Positions 24,081 to 32,775 of a DNA stretch of 64,000 bases are shown here, piece after piece. The DNA is from Arthrobacter sp. MYb23 (GTDB lineage: Bacteria; Actinomycetota; Actinomycetes; Actinomycetales; Micrococcaceae), in assembly GCF_002979775.1 (NCBI RefSeq), contig NZ_PCPR01000007.1, positions 124,001-188,000 of the forward strand, written 5' to 3'. Position 1 is the first letter of the stretch. Each line of letters opens with the position of its first letter. A program made the position numbers and the translations under genes. The notes under the pieces are model-generated. The model was not told the DNA's origin. It worked only from the letters and a program-made list of their open reading frames with translations, and searched no databases.

Positions 24081-25433
24081 CTAAGCTGCTTCCAGAATCG
24101 CGACGACACCCTGGCCGCCGGCGGCGCACACTGAAATCAGGCCCCGGGCAGGACGGCCGTCAACGGTCCCCTTCTCATGCAGCATTTTCGCAAGAGAGGC
24201 TACGATCCTGCCACCTGTTGCGGCAAACGGATGGCCAGCGGCCAGCGAGGATCCATTGACATTGAGTTTGGCGCGGTCCACCTTTCCCAGCGCGCCACCA
24301 AGGCCTAAACGCGTCCTGCCGAACTCTTCGTCTTCCCACGCCGCCAAAGTGCTGAGCACCGTTCCGGCGAAGGCCTCGTGGATTTCGAAGAAGTCGATGT
24401 CCTCGAAAGTGAGTCCGTGGCGGGCCAAAAGGCGGGGAACCGCGAAGACTGGTGCCATGAGGAGACCGTCCTTGCCATGCACGAAATCAACGGCGGCCGC
24501 TTCGCCGTCCAAGACGGTGGCCAGCTTGGGCAGGCCGTGGGCGTCCGCCCATTCTTCCGTTGCCAGGAGGACCGTTGATGCGCCGTCGGTCAGGGGTGTG
24601 GAGTTGCCTGCGGTCATGGTTGCCTCAGAACCGAGGGTCTTTCCGAAGACTGGCTTGAGAGTGGAAAGCTTCTCCAGTGTGGTGTCCGCGCGCAGATTTG
24701 AATCTTTGTTCAGGCCGCGATACGGCGTGATGAGGTCATCAAAGAAGCCCCGCTCGTACGCCGACGCCAGGTTGCGGTGGCTGTTGTAGGCAAGCTCGTC
24801 CTGGGCTTCCCTGGAGATTTTCCACTGGGCGGTTGTCAGGGCCTGGTGCTCACCCATGGACAGCCCAGTGCGGGGCTCCCCTGTGTTCGGTGCATCGGGA
24901 GCGAGGTCCTTGGGCCGGATCCGGCTGATGATCTTCAGTTTCTGCACTGTGGTCTTTGCCCGGTTCAGGTCCAACAGGATGTCGCGGAGCCCCTCGCTGA
25001 CGGCGATCGGGGCATCGGATGCCGAGTCCACTCCACCGGCGATTCCTGAATCAATCTGGCCCAACTTGATCTTGTTGGACAACCCGATGACCGTTTCCAG
25101 GCCGGTTGCACAAGCTTGCTGGAGGTCATAAGCCGGGGTTTCAGGTGACAATGCCGAGCCGAGCACGGCCTCGCGGGTGAGGTTGAAGTCCCTCGAGTGC
25201 TTGAGCACCGCCCCTGCTGCGACCTCGCCGATGCGTTCGTCCTGCAGCCCGAACCTGGCGATCAAGCCATCCAGTGCCGCGGTGAGCATGTCCTGATTGG
25301 AGGACTTCACGTAGGCTCCGCCTGTCCGGGCGAACGGAATGCGGTTGCCGCCCACGATGACCGCGGAGCGCGTTGTTCGAGGGTGGGTAGCCGATTCCAA
25401 GGGCCCGTCCGTGGTCATGTCTTCTGCAGCCAT
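24081..25433 (-). CDS. fadA: Acetyl-CoA C-acyltransferase (FadA2-like thiolase)
   Basis: 450 residues with a full thiolase active site: Cys108 in QQACATGLE, HEAFAGTVLS, GHPFAATGGRIV and the second cysteine in VCAAGGQG (about 436). It cleaves 3-ketoacyl-CoA. It is longer than classical thiolases (~390) at the N terminus, as in the mycobacterial FadA2 group. First gene of the thiolase-reductase-hydratase operon. Its ATG is 30 bases from the 31-base palindrome shared with the divergent TetR gene, so it is probably repressed by that regulator. Confidence 0.9.
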   Translation of the reverse strand: MAAEDMTTDGPLESATHPRTTRSAVIVGGNRIPFARTGGAYVKSSNQDMLTAALDGLIARFGLQDERIGEVAAGAVLKHSRDFNLTREAVLGSALSPETPAYDLQQACATGLETVIGLSNKIKLGQIDSGIAGGVDSASDAPIAVSEGLRDILLDLNRAKTTVQKLKIISRIRPKDLAPDAPNTGEPRTGLSMGEHQALTTAQWKISREAQDELAYNSHRNLASAYERGFFDDLITPYRGLNKDSNLRADTTLEKLSTLKPVFGKTLGSEATMTAGNSTPLTDGASTVLLATEEWADAHGLPKLATVLDGEAAAVDFVHGKDGLLMAPVFAVPRLLARHGLTFEDIDFFEIHEAFAGTVLSTLAAWEDEEFGRTRLGLGGALGKVDRAKLNVNGSSLAAGHPFAATGGRIVASLAKMLHEKGTVDGRPARGLISVCAAGGQGVVAILEAA

Positions 25434-25463
25434 GCTTGTCTCCTTCGATCAATGCCAGTTACT

Positions 25464-25494
25464 GATACCCAGCGTACCTGATACGCTGGGTATC
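25464..25494. promoter_or_regulatory. Perfect 13-base inverted repeat, probable TetR operator
   Basis: GATACCCAGCGTA and its exact reverse complement are separated by five bases. The right arm ends at the base before the GTG start of the TetR gene; the left arm is 30 bases from the thiolase ATG. Length and symmetry fit a TetR-family dimer site controlling both directions. There is no room for a Shine-Dalgarno sequence before the GTG, which points to a leaderless transcript with the operator over its promoter. Confidence 0.85.
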
Positions 25495-26196
25495 GTGAAC
25501 AGTCGCCACGAAGTATTCACCAACGCCGCCGATGCCCCGCAGGACACCGCCACGGCGGCCGTCGACGGACGGGCCGCCCGCTGGCAGTCCCACCGTGAGG
25601 AACGGCGTCGCGAACTCATCAAGGCAGCGCGCAAAGCCGTCCACCGGCTCGGCAGTGACGCCTCAATGGAGGACATCGCCGGCGTAGCTGCAACCTCCAA
25701 ATCCGTCTTCTACCGCTATTTCGGTGACAAGGCCGGTCTTCAGCAGGCCATGGGCGAGGTTGTCTTGGGCCAAATGCAGCGGCGCATGCTTGAGGCCACC
25801 CAGCTGGCACAGACCCCGCGCGAGGGTTTGTTGGCCATGGTGTCCGCTTACCTCCAGATGGCAGAATCCAGCCCCAACGTGTATGCGTTCATCACCCGGC
25901 TCAGTCCCGGGGAGGCATCAGCACAGGACGCCATTGCGGCATCCGGAGCGCTGGGCAACTTTTTCGAACAGATCACGGACATGATCGCGACGCCCATGCG
26001 GGCACACCTTGGGGGCGAGAAGGAAGCGGTGATCGTTTATTGGCCTACCGCCGCCATCGGACTCGTTCGGAATGCCGGCGAGATGTGGTTGGGCACTCCC
26101 GACGGGAGCGGGAAGCCCGATCAGGCAACCATGGCCGGGCAGATCACCGATTGGCTGTGCCTGGGTATAGCCCCGGCGCTCAAGACCACCACCTGA
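25495..26196 (+). CDS. TetR/AcrR family transcriptional regulator
   Basis: 233 residues. The helix-turn-helix is at about residues 40-85: RRELIKAARKAVHRLG, ASMEDIAGVAATSKSVFYRY and FGDKAGLQQAM. The ligand-binding C-terminal half is hydrophobic (LLAMVSAYLQMAESSPNVY, EAVIVYWPTAAIGLV) and would suit an acyl-CoA. The GTG start is chosen because the conserved region follows and the operator ends immediately before it; frames further upstream would run through the palindrome. Predicted target: its own promoter, the divergent thiolase operon and perhaps the downstream acyl-CoA oxidase-like gene. Confidence 0.88.
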   Translation: MNSRHEVFTNAADAPQDTATAAVDGRAARWQSHREERRRELIKAARKAVHRLGSDASMEDIAGVAATSKSVFYRYFGDKAGLQQAMGEVVLGQMQRRMLEATQLAQTPREGLLAMVSAYLQMAESSPNVYAFITRLSPGEASAQDAIAASGALGNFFEQITDMIATPMRAHLGGEKEAVIVYWPTAAIGLVRNAGEMWLGTPDGSGKPDQATMAGQITDWLCLGIAPALKTTT

Positions 26197-26242
26197 CACC
26201 AGCAATGACTCATCAGTTATAGGAACCAAAGAAGGAAGCAAC

Positions 26243-28342
26243 ATGACTGAAGTAGTGGACCGGGCATCATCGGCCCAGCAACCCTCCGGCCGGGATGACG
26301 CCACCGCCGGCGCGGATCCGGTGGTGGACGTTGCCGCCCTCGGCGAACAACTCCTTGGAAAATGGGCCCATATCCGCCATGAAGCCCGCAAGGTGGCGGG
26401 CAACCCGGCGGTCCAGAAGATTGAAGGCCTGCACCACACCGAGCACCGCGCCCGGGTGTTCGAGCAGCTGAAGTTCCTCGTGGACAACAACACTGTTCAC
26501 CGCGCGTTCCCCACCCGCCTGGGAGGTTCGGACGACCACGGCGGCAACATCGCCGGCTTCGAAGAGATCGTCACCGCCGATCCGTCCCTTCAGATCAAGG
26601 CCGGCGTGCAGTGGGGCCTGTTCGGCTCGGCAGTGATGCACCTCGGCACAGTGGAACATCAGGACAAGTGGCTCCCAGGGATCATGAACCTGGACATTCC
26701 CGGTTGCTTCGCCATGACCGAAACCGGCCACGGCTCCGACGTTGCCAGCATTGCAACCACTGCCACGTACGACGAAGCCAGCCAGGAATTCGTCATCAAC
26801 ACTCCCTTCCGTGCGGCGTGGAAGGACTACATCGGCAATGCTGCCAACGACGGCCTTGCTGCTGTGGTGTTTGCACAACTCATCACCAAAAAGGTCAATC
26901 ACGGTGTCCACGCTTTCTATGTGGAACTCCGCGATCCTGCCACCAAGGAATTCCTCCCGGGGATCGGCGGCGAAGATGATGGCATCAAGGGTGGACTGAA
27001 CGGCATAGACAACGGACGGCTGCACTTCACCGAGGTCCGGATCCCCCGCACCAACCTCCTGAACCGCTACGGAGACGTTGCCGTGGACGGCACGTATTCG
27101 TCCACCATTGAGAGCCCGGGCCGCCGATTTTTCACGATGCTTGGAACGTTGGTCCAAGGGCGCGTTTCCCTCGACGGCGCCGCAGTGGCTGCTAGCAAGG
27201 TGGCACTGAAGACGGCCATTCAGTACGCCACCGAGCGCCGTCAGTTCAACGCTTCCTCCAGCACCGACGAAGAAGTACTTTTGGACTACCAGCGGCACCA
27301 GCGCCGCTTGTTCACCCGGCTGGCAACCACCTATGCGGCCAGCTTTGCGCACGAGCAGCTGCTGCAGAAATTCGATGACGTCTTCTCCGGTGCCCACGAC
27401 ACCGATGCCGACCGCCAGGACCTGGAAACGCTGGCCGCCGCGCTCAAGCCACTGAGTACCTGGCATGCCCTGGACACGTTGCAAGAGTGCCGCGAAGCAT
27501 GTGGCGGTGCCGGCTTCCTGATCGAAAACCGTTTTGCTTCGCTGCGTGCTGACCTGGACGTCTATGTGACCTTTGAGGGCGACAACACCGTCCTGTTGCA
27601 GCTGGTTGCCAAGCGGCTGCTTGCCGACTATGCCAAGGAATTCCGGAGCGCTGACTTTGGCGTCCTGGCCCGCTACGTGGTTGATCAGGCGGCCGGTGTG
27701 GCTCTGCATCGAACGGGCCTCCGGCAAGTCGCCCAGTTCGTGGCCGATACCGGTTCAGTCCAGAAAGCGGCTCTGGCTTTGCGGGATGAGGAAGGCCAGC
27801 GCACCCTCTTGGCTGACCGTGTTCAGTCGATGGTGGCCGAGGTCGGTGCCGCGCTGAAGGGAGCCAACAAGCTTCCCCAGCACCAGGCCGCCGCGCTCTT
27901 CAATCAGCACCAACATGAACTCATCGAGGCTGCCCAGGCACATGCGGAACTTTTGCAGTGGGAGGCCTTCACCGAGGCCCTTGGGCAGGTATCGGATGAG
28001 GGAACCAAGCGGGTCCTGACCTGGCTTCGAGACTTGTTCGGCCTCTCCCTGATTGAGAAGCACCTGTCCTGGTACCTCATGAACGGCCGCCTGTCGATGC
28101 AGCGTGGCCGCACTGTAGGAACGTACATCAACCGCCTGCTGGTGAAGATCCGCCCGCACGCAGTGGACCTCGTTGACGCCTTTGGCTATGGCCCTGAGCA
28201 CCTCCGTGCCTCCATTGCCACCGGCGCGGAAGCAACTCGGCAGGATGCTGCCCGCGAACACTTCCGAGAGCTGCGGGCCAGCGGTAGTGCCCCGGCGGAC
28301 GAAAAAACACTGCTTGCCCTTAAGGCCGCCAAGGCCCGCTAG
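26243..28342 (+). CDS. Large acyl-CoA dehydrogenase/oxidase-like protein
   Basis: 699 residues, longer than ordinary acyl-CoA dehydrogenases (~390) and nearer to acyl-CoA oxidases. Middle-domain motifs: CFAMTETGHGSDVASI (FAD/substrate contacts), FRAAWKDYIGNAAND and RYGDVAVDGTY. In the C-terminal region CREACGGAGFLIENRFASLR and VYVTFEGDNTVLLQLVAKRL are acyl-CoA oxidase hallmarks, with the Glu of FEGDN near the position of the catalytic base. A further ~230-residue helical tail follows. AAGGAAG lies ahead of the ATG, 46 bases after the TetR gene, so the two are probably cotranscribed. It supplies the first oxidation for the thiolase/reductase/hydratase set. Confidence 0.85.
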   Translation: MTEVVDRASSAQQPSGRDDATAGADPVVDVAALGEQLLGKWAHIRHEARKVAGNPAVQKIEGLHHTEHRARVFEQLKFLVDNNTVHRAFPTRLGGSDDHGGNIAGFEEIVTADPSLQIKAGVQWGLFGSAVMHLGTVEHQDKWLPGIMNLDIPGCFAMTETGHGSDVASIATTATYDEASQEFVINTPFRAAWKDYIGNAANDGLAAVVFAQLITKKVNHGVHAFYVELRDPATKEFLPGIGGEDDGIKGGLNGIDNGRLHFTEVRIPRTNLLNRYGDVAVDGTYSSTIESPGRRFFTMLGTLVQGRVSLDGAAVAASKVALKTAIQYATERRQFNASSSTDEEVLLDYQRHQRRLFTRLATTYAASFAHEQLLQKFDDVFSGAHDTDADRQDLETLAAALKPLSTWHALDTLQECREACGGAGFLIENRFASLRADLDVYVTFEGDNTVLLQLVAKRLLADYAKEFRSADFGVLARYVVDQAAGVALHRTGLRQVAQFVADTGSVQKAALALRDEEGQRTLLADRVQSMVAEVGAALKGANKLPQHQAAALFNQHQHELIEAAQAHAELLQWEAFTEALGQVSDEGTKRVLTWLRDLFGLSLIEKHLSWYLMNGRLSMQRGRTVGTYINRLLVKIRPHAVDLVDAFGYGPEHLRASIATGAEATRQDAAREHFRELRASGSAPADEKTLLALKAAKAR

Positions 28343-28391
28343 CAGACCTCCGCTGCCATGCGGTGAACAACTGCGGAACCTTTGTAAAGTG

Positions 28392-28428
28392 CGACGGCGC
28401 CGTCCCCACCAAGGGGGCGGCGCCGTCG
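28392..28428. terminator. Strong stem-loop between convergent genes
   Basis: A 16-base stem (outer part CGACGGCGCCG with CGGCGCCGTCG, inner CCCC/GGGG, one T-G pair) closes a five-base loop ACCAA. It lies between the stops of the acyl-CoA oxidase-like gene and glgA. GTGGTTTGG follows on the plus strand, with no true T-run, so it may serve both directions as a U-poor terminator. Confidence 0.75.
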
Positions 28429-28462
28429 TGGTTTGGCTGCTGTCAGAACATCAAGCGTGAGT

Positions 28463-29659
28463 TCAGCGAAGCACTGATCGGTAGACCTCGAGAGTTGTTT
28501 CCGTGATGGACTCCCAAGAGAAGTGCTCTTCGGCCCGGCGTCGCCCTGCCTTGCCCATTTCACGGGCACGGGCAGGGTCGGCAACAACCTCGTTGAGGGC
28601 AGCAGCGAAATCGCTGACGAACTTTTCCGGATCCAAGGGGGTGCCGGTTCCGTCAGTGACCTGTTCCAATTGCACCAGCAACCCGGTCTCACCGTGTTGA
28701 ACCACCTCCGGGATGCCTCCGGTGGCGCTGGCCACAACGGCGGCACCGCAAGCCATGGCCTCGAGGTTCACGATGCCCAAGGGCTCGTAAATCGACGGGC
28801 AGGCGAACGCCGTAGCGTGGCTGAGGACCTGGATGAGTTCCTTTCGCGGCAGCATCCGCTCGATGAGGATGACGCCCTCACGCTTTGCCTGCAATTCCTC
28901 AATGAGGCGTGCAGTTTCGGCGGCGAGCTCGGGAGTGTCCGCTGCTCCAAGGCACAGGACCAACTGGACATCCTCAGGCAAGCTTGACGCTGCGCGCAGC
29001 AGGTACGGCACCCCCTTCTGGCGGGTATTGCGGCCCACAAAGACGACGCTGGGCTTGGCGGGATCGATGCCCAGCGCACGGATGGCATCGTCCTCCTCGT
29101 CACGTTCCCAGAGGGAGACATCGATGCCGTTGTGGACCACACGGACTTTGTCCGGATCCACGTTGGGGTAGCTGCGGAGGATGTCCTGGCGCATGCCATC
29201 TGAGACGGCAATGATCGCCGCGGCCGCCTCATACGCCGTCTTCTCAACCCAGGAGGACAACGCATAGCCACCGCCCAGCTGTTCAGCCTTCCACGGGCGC
29301 AGGGGCTCCAGGCTGTGGGCGCTGAGGACGTGCGGGATACCGTGCAGCAGCGAAGCGAGGTGGCCGGCCATGTTGGCGTACCAGGTGTGCGAGTGGACAA
29401 CGTCCGCTCCCGCAATGTCCGGAACAATCCTCAAGTCCACGCCGAGGGTCTGGATGGCGGCGTTGGCATCGCCGAGGTCTTCGGGCGTGGCGTAGGACGC
29501 CACCGTAGCCCCGTGATAGTCGGCATCACGGGGCGCTCCAAACGCCCGGACGTGAAGGTCGACGTGCTTTGCCAGCACCCGGCTGAGCTCGGCAACGTGG
29601 ACACCGGCACCGCCATAAATTTCCGGAGGGAATTCTTTAGTCACAATGTCTATTCGCAC
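28463..29659 (-). CDS. glgA: Glycogen synthase, GlgA/GlgM-type GT4
   Basis: 398 residues. IDIVTKEFPPEIYGGAGVHV is the actinobacterial glycogen synthase N terminus; VVHSHTWYANMAGHLA, VVFVGRNTRQKGVPYL, YEPLGIVNLEAMACG and GGIPEVVQHGETGLLV are GT4 (GT-B) motifs, with the catalytic EPLGIVNLE Glu pair. The mycobacterial orthologue of this ~390-residue type (Rv1212c) makes alpha-maltose-1-phosphate from ADP-glucose, so classical glycogen elongation is not certain. The GTG at 29659 starts at the conserved RIDIVT; a TTG three codons upstream is possible, and neither has a clear ribosome-binding site. Divergent from glgC. Confidence 0.9.
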   Translation of the reverse strand: MRIDIVTKEFPPEIYGGAGVHVAELSRVLAKHVDLHVRAFGAPRDADYHGATVASYATPEDLGDANAAIQTLGVDLRIVPDIAGADVVHSHTWYANMAGHLASLLHGIPHVLSAHSLEPLRPWKAEQLGGGYALSSWVEKTAYEAAAAIIAVSDGMRQDILRSYPNVDPDKVRVVHNGIDVSLWERDEEDDAIRALGIDPAKPSVVFVGRNTRQKGVPYLLRAASSLPEDVQLVLCLGAADTPELAAETARLIEELQAKREGVILIERMLPRKELIQVLSHATAFACPSIYEPLGIVNLEAMACGAAVVASATGGIPEVVQHGETGLLVQLEQVTDGTGTPLDPEKFVSDFAAALNEVVADPARAREMGKAGRRRAEEHFSWESITETTLEVYRSVLR

Positions 29660-29704
29660 GCTAACCAACGTAGTCGTTCCGGCGTATGTGTTCTAGTGTG
29701 AAAG

Positions 29705-29726
29705 AGTCCGGAAAATCGGACTTTTG
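29705..29726 (+). promoter_or_regulatory. Small hairpin with T-run in the glgC leader
   Basis: AGTCCG and CGGACT enclose a six-base A-rich loop and are followed by TTTT, then GGGGG. The structure sits 33 bases before the glgC ATG in the 99-base glgA-glgC divergent region. The stem is only six pairs, so a weak attenuator or chance are both possible. Confidence 0.35.
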
Positions 29727-29758
29727 GGGGATACGAAGACGTACGGGGAGCTGTGACC

Positions 29759-31165
29759 ATGGCGTTGAAGAAAGTTCTGGCAATCGTATTGGCAGGCGGA
29801 GAAGGCAACCGACTCATGCCGCTGACGGCGGACCGGGCCAAGCCCGCGGTTCCGTTTGCAGGCGGCTACAGGTTGATTGACTTTGCACTATCCAATCTCG
29901 TTAATTCGGGATATTTGAAAATCGTTGTGCTGACGCAGTACAAATCGCACAGCCTTGACCGGCACATCTCGGAAACCTGGCGTATGTCAACGCAGCTGGG
30001 CCGTTACGTGGCTTCTGTTCCCGCGCAGCAGCGCGTGGGCAAGAGCTGGTTCCTTGGCAGTGCCAATGCAATTTATCAATCGTTGAACCTCATCCATGAT
30101 GACGCCCCGGACATCGTGGTAGTGGTCGGCGCTGACCACGTGTACCGCATGGATTTCTCCCAAATGGTGGAGCAGCACATTGCCAGCGGTGCCAAAGCGA
30201 CAGTTGCTGCAGTCCGGCAGCCGTTGAACATGGCCAACCAGTTCGGCGTGATCGAGGTTGACCAGAACGATCCCCAGAAGATCGCCGCCTTCGTGGAGAA
30301 GCCGGCCAGCACCCCCGGGCTGGCAGCTGACCCCACGCAGTTCCTGGCTTCCATGGGCAACTACGTCTTCAACGCAGACGCCCTGGTTGAGGCTCTGCAT
30401 GTTGACGCGGAAAGACTCGATACCAAGCACGATATGGGCGGAGACATCATTCCGTATTTCGTGGATCAAGGCGAAGCCGGTGTTTACGACTTCACTCTTA
30501 ACGACATCCCGGGCGCCACCGATCGCGACCGGACGTACTGGCGAGACGTCGGTACCATCGACTCGTTCTACGACGCACATATGGACCTCATCTCACCTGT
30601 GCCGATCTTCAACCTGTACAACTCCGAGTGGCCCATCTATACACGCCAGAGCATCTCCCCGCCCGCGAAGTTTGTCCGTGGTGATAACAACACCGTGGGC
30701 ACGGCGCTGGATTCCATTGTGGCCAGTGGTGTGGTGGTTTCCGGCGGCATCGTTGAAGGATCCGTGATCTCCAACGATGCCTATGTGGCCGCGGGCAGCC
30801 GGGTCCAGGACTCTGTGTTGATGGATAAGGTTCGTGTGGGCGAAGGCGCTGTGATCAAGCGGGCAATCCTGGATAAGAACGTGAAGGTCCCCGCCGGCGC
30901 GGCTATCGGGTTGGACCCCGCTCTGGACAAGGCCCGGGGTTATAAGGTCACGGAGTCCGGCATCACCGTTCTGGCAAAGGGCCAGGTTGTCCCCGAGCCC
31001 GGTGAGGCAGAGCTCGCGTTGTCCGCACAGCATCGCCGTGCGCTGCCGGAAGCGGTCAGGGCGGCCACCCATGACGATCCCGACATCCGCGACTCAGCGG
31101 AAAAGGTGGCGGCCGGCATCCAATCACGCGTGGCGGACGCCGCGGCGCAGGGTGCCTCCCGTTAG
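29759..31165 (+). CDS. glgC: Glucose-1-phosphate adenylyltransferase
   Basis: 468 residues. [17 protein letters not shown] is the nucleotidyltransferase signature, [20 protein letters not shown] contains the conserved KP and the ATP-site region, [15 protein letters not shown] the metal-binding Asp and FVEKPA the sugar-phosphate Lys. A C-terminal left-handed beta-helix follows ([32 protein letters not shown]). It makes ADP-glucose, the donor for the divergent GlgA. The ATG at 29759 has GGGGAG eight bases upstream; the GTG two codons earlier is too close to it. The C-terminal extension after the helix, about 70 residues, is rich in Ala and Glu. Confidence 0.94.
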   Translation: MALKKVLAIVLAGGEGNRLMPLTADRAKPAVPFAGGYRLIDFALSNLVNSGYLKIVVLTQYKSHSLDRHISETWRMSTQLGRYVASVPAQQRVGKSWFLGSANAIYQSLNLIHDDAPDIVVVVGADHVYRMDFSQMVEQHIASGAKATVAAVRQPLNMANQFGVIEVDQNDPQKIAAFVEKPASTPGLAADPTQFLASMGNYVFNADALVEALHVDAERLDTKHDMGGDIIPYFVDQGEAGVYDFTLNDIPGATDRDRTYWRDVGTIDSFYDAHMDLISPVPIFNLYNSEWPIYTRQSISPPAKFVRGDNNTVGTALDSIVASGVVVSGGIVEGSVISNDAYVAAGSRVQDSVLMDKVRVGEGAVIKRAILDKNVKVPAGAAIGLDPALDKARGYKVTESGITVLAKGQVVPEPGEAELALSAQHRRALPEAVRAATHDDPDIRDSAEKVAAGIQSRVADAAAQGASR

Positions 31166-31238
31166 CCGGTAGGGCGCACCCCGGCACTATCAGAACCCGA
31201 GGCAGGCCACTGGCTCCCAAGGCTGTAAAATCAGGTCA

Positions 31239-32690
31239 ATGAGCTCCACCGATCTGACGCCTGAAGAGATCCAGGCCTGCCTCAAGGTTCTGACCACGAT
31301 CCACGTCTACGACGAAGAGCACCCGGACTACGTTGCTGTCCGCCGTGCCACCGGAAAGATGTTCAAAGCCGTCAAGCGCCACCGCCGTGTCACTAAACGC
31401 GACTCCATCGCCGAGGCTGACCGGGCCGTTATTGCGCTCACTGCCACGGCCGCGCCGGACCGCATTGACGACGAAACCCGCGGCAACAAGCTGGCCCCCT
31501 CGGCCACAGGCGAGGTAGCAGGCCACCTTATCCGCTCGCGGCCCTGCTATATCTGCAAGAAGCACTACACGCAGGTTGACGCTTTCTACCACCAGCTGTG
31601 CCCTGAATGCGCGGCCTTCAGCCACAGCAAGCGCGATGCCCGCACGGATCTCACCGGTCGCAGGGCCCTGCTGACCGGCGGACGCGCCAAGATAGGCATG
31701 TACATCGCCTTGAGGCTGCTCCGGGATGGCGCTCACACCACTATCACCACCCGCTTCCCCAAAGACGCTGCGCGGCGTTTCGCTGCGATGGAAGACAGCG
31801 GCGAGTGGCTGCACCGGCTTCGGATCGTTGGCATTGACCTCCGCGACCCGGCACAGGTGATGGCCTTGACAGACTCACTTAACGAGGCCGGTCCACTGGA
31901 CATCATCATCAACAATGCGGCCCAGACCGTGCGGCGCTCGGGCAACGCTTACAAGCCTTTGGTTGACGCAGAGGACGAGGCCTTGCCTGCGGCCCTCGAA
32001 GTTGCCAACGGCGGACCCGAGCTGGTGACTTTCGGGCACGCACATGACAAGCACCCGCTTGCCCTCGCCAGCAGTGTCACCGAACACCCCGTGCTGGCCG
32101 GCGATGCGATCACCTCCCTGGCCCTCTCCACAGGATCGGCGTCACTGGAACGGATTGAGTCGGGAACGGCGATCGACGCCGGCGGCCTCGTTCCTGACCT
32201 CGCCTCGATCAACAGCTGGACCCAGGTGGTGGACGAGGTGGATCCCCTGGAAATGCTCGAAGTGCAGCTGTGCAACGTCACGGCGCCCTTCCTGCTGGTC
32301 AGCCGCCTTCGCGAAGCCATGAAACGGTCCACCGCCAACAGGAAGTACATCGTCAACGTCTCGGCCATGGAGGGACAGTTCTCCCGCGCCTACAAGGGCC
32401 CCGGACATCCCCACACCAACATGGCCAAAGCTGCACTGAACATGATGACGCGCACCAGCGCCCAGGAAATGCTGGATTCCGATGGCATCCTCATGACCGC
32501 CGTGGATACCGGCTGGATCACCGACGAACGCCCGCACTACACCAAGGTCCGCCTCATGGAAGAAGGATTCCATGCTCCCTTGGACCTGGTGGACGGTGCC
32601 GCGCGTGTCTACGACCCCATCGTGATGGGTGAAAAGGGTGAGGACCAGTACGGTGTCTTCCTCAAGGACTACAAGCCGTCGCCCTGGTAG
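31239..32690 (+). CDS. SDR-fold protein with four-cysteine N-terminal segment
   Basis: 483 residues. Residues 1-100 are a charged helical region. Cys103, Cys106, Cys121 and Cys124 form CxxC-x14-CxxC, a zinc-ribbon pattern. From residue 140 it is an SDR: LLTGGRAKIGMYIALRLL for NAD(P), IGIDLRDPAQ-like adenine contact, IIINNAAQTVRRSG and IVNVSAMEGQ with the expected Ser (375). The catalytic Lys is at 397 but the residue four before it is Thr393, not Tyr, so classical dehydrogenase chemistry may be lost. About 100 residues between the NNAAQ and Ser motifs are extra relative to a normal SDR. Begins 73 bases after glgC on the same strand. I know of no assigned function. Confidence 0.75.
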   Translation: MSSTDLTPEEIQACLKVLTTIHVYDEEHPDYVAVRRATGKMFKAVKRHRRVTKRDSIAEADRAVIALTATAAPDRIDDETRGNKLAPSATGEVAGHLIRSRPCYICKKHYTQVDAFYHQLCPECAAFSHSKRDARTDLTGRRALLTGGRAKIGMYIALRLLRDGAHTTITTRFPKDAARRFAAMEDSGEWLHRLRIVGIDLRDPAQVMALTDSLNEAGPLDIIINNAAQTVRRSGNAYKPLVDAEDEALPAALEVANGGPELVTFGHAHDKHPLALASSVTEHPVLAGDAITSLALSTGSASLERIESGTAIDAGGLVPDLASINSWTQVVDEVDPLEMLEVQLCNVTAPFLLVSRLREAMKRSTANRKYIVNVSAMEGQFSRAYKGPGHPHTNMAKAALNMMTRTSAQEMLDSDGILMTAVDTGWITDERPHYTKVRLMEEGFHAPLDLVDGAARVYDPIVMGEKGEDQYGVFLKDYKPSPW

Positions 32691-32699
32691 AACCCCTCG

Positions 32700-32760
32700 A
32701 GTTTGAGTACAGATAAGGCCCTTAAGAACTGTTCTTAAGGGCCTTATCTGTACTCAAACT
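32700..32760. terminator. Perfect 29-base inverted repeat with 3-base loop
   Basis: Two 29-base arms, exact reverse complements (outer AGTTTGAGTACAGATAAGG, inner CCCTTAAGAA), flank CTG. The repeat is AT-richer than its surroundings and fills most of the gap between two convergent genes, starting 10 bases after one stop and ending 15 bases before the other. The plain reading is a bidirectional terminator, but the length and perfection of the arms are unusual. Confidence 0.8.
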
Positions 32761-32775
32761 CCTGGAACCCGGTTC

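Noticed and set aside
26267..27727. 486-codon antisense open frame within the acyl-CoA oxidase-like gene
   Set aside because: The plus-strand gene shows conserved oxidase motifs throughout; the antisense product has none.
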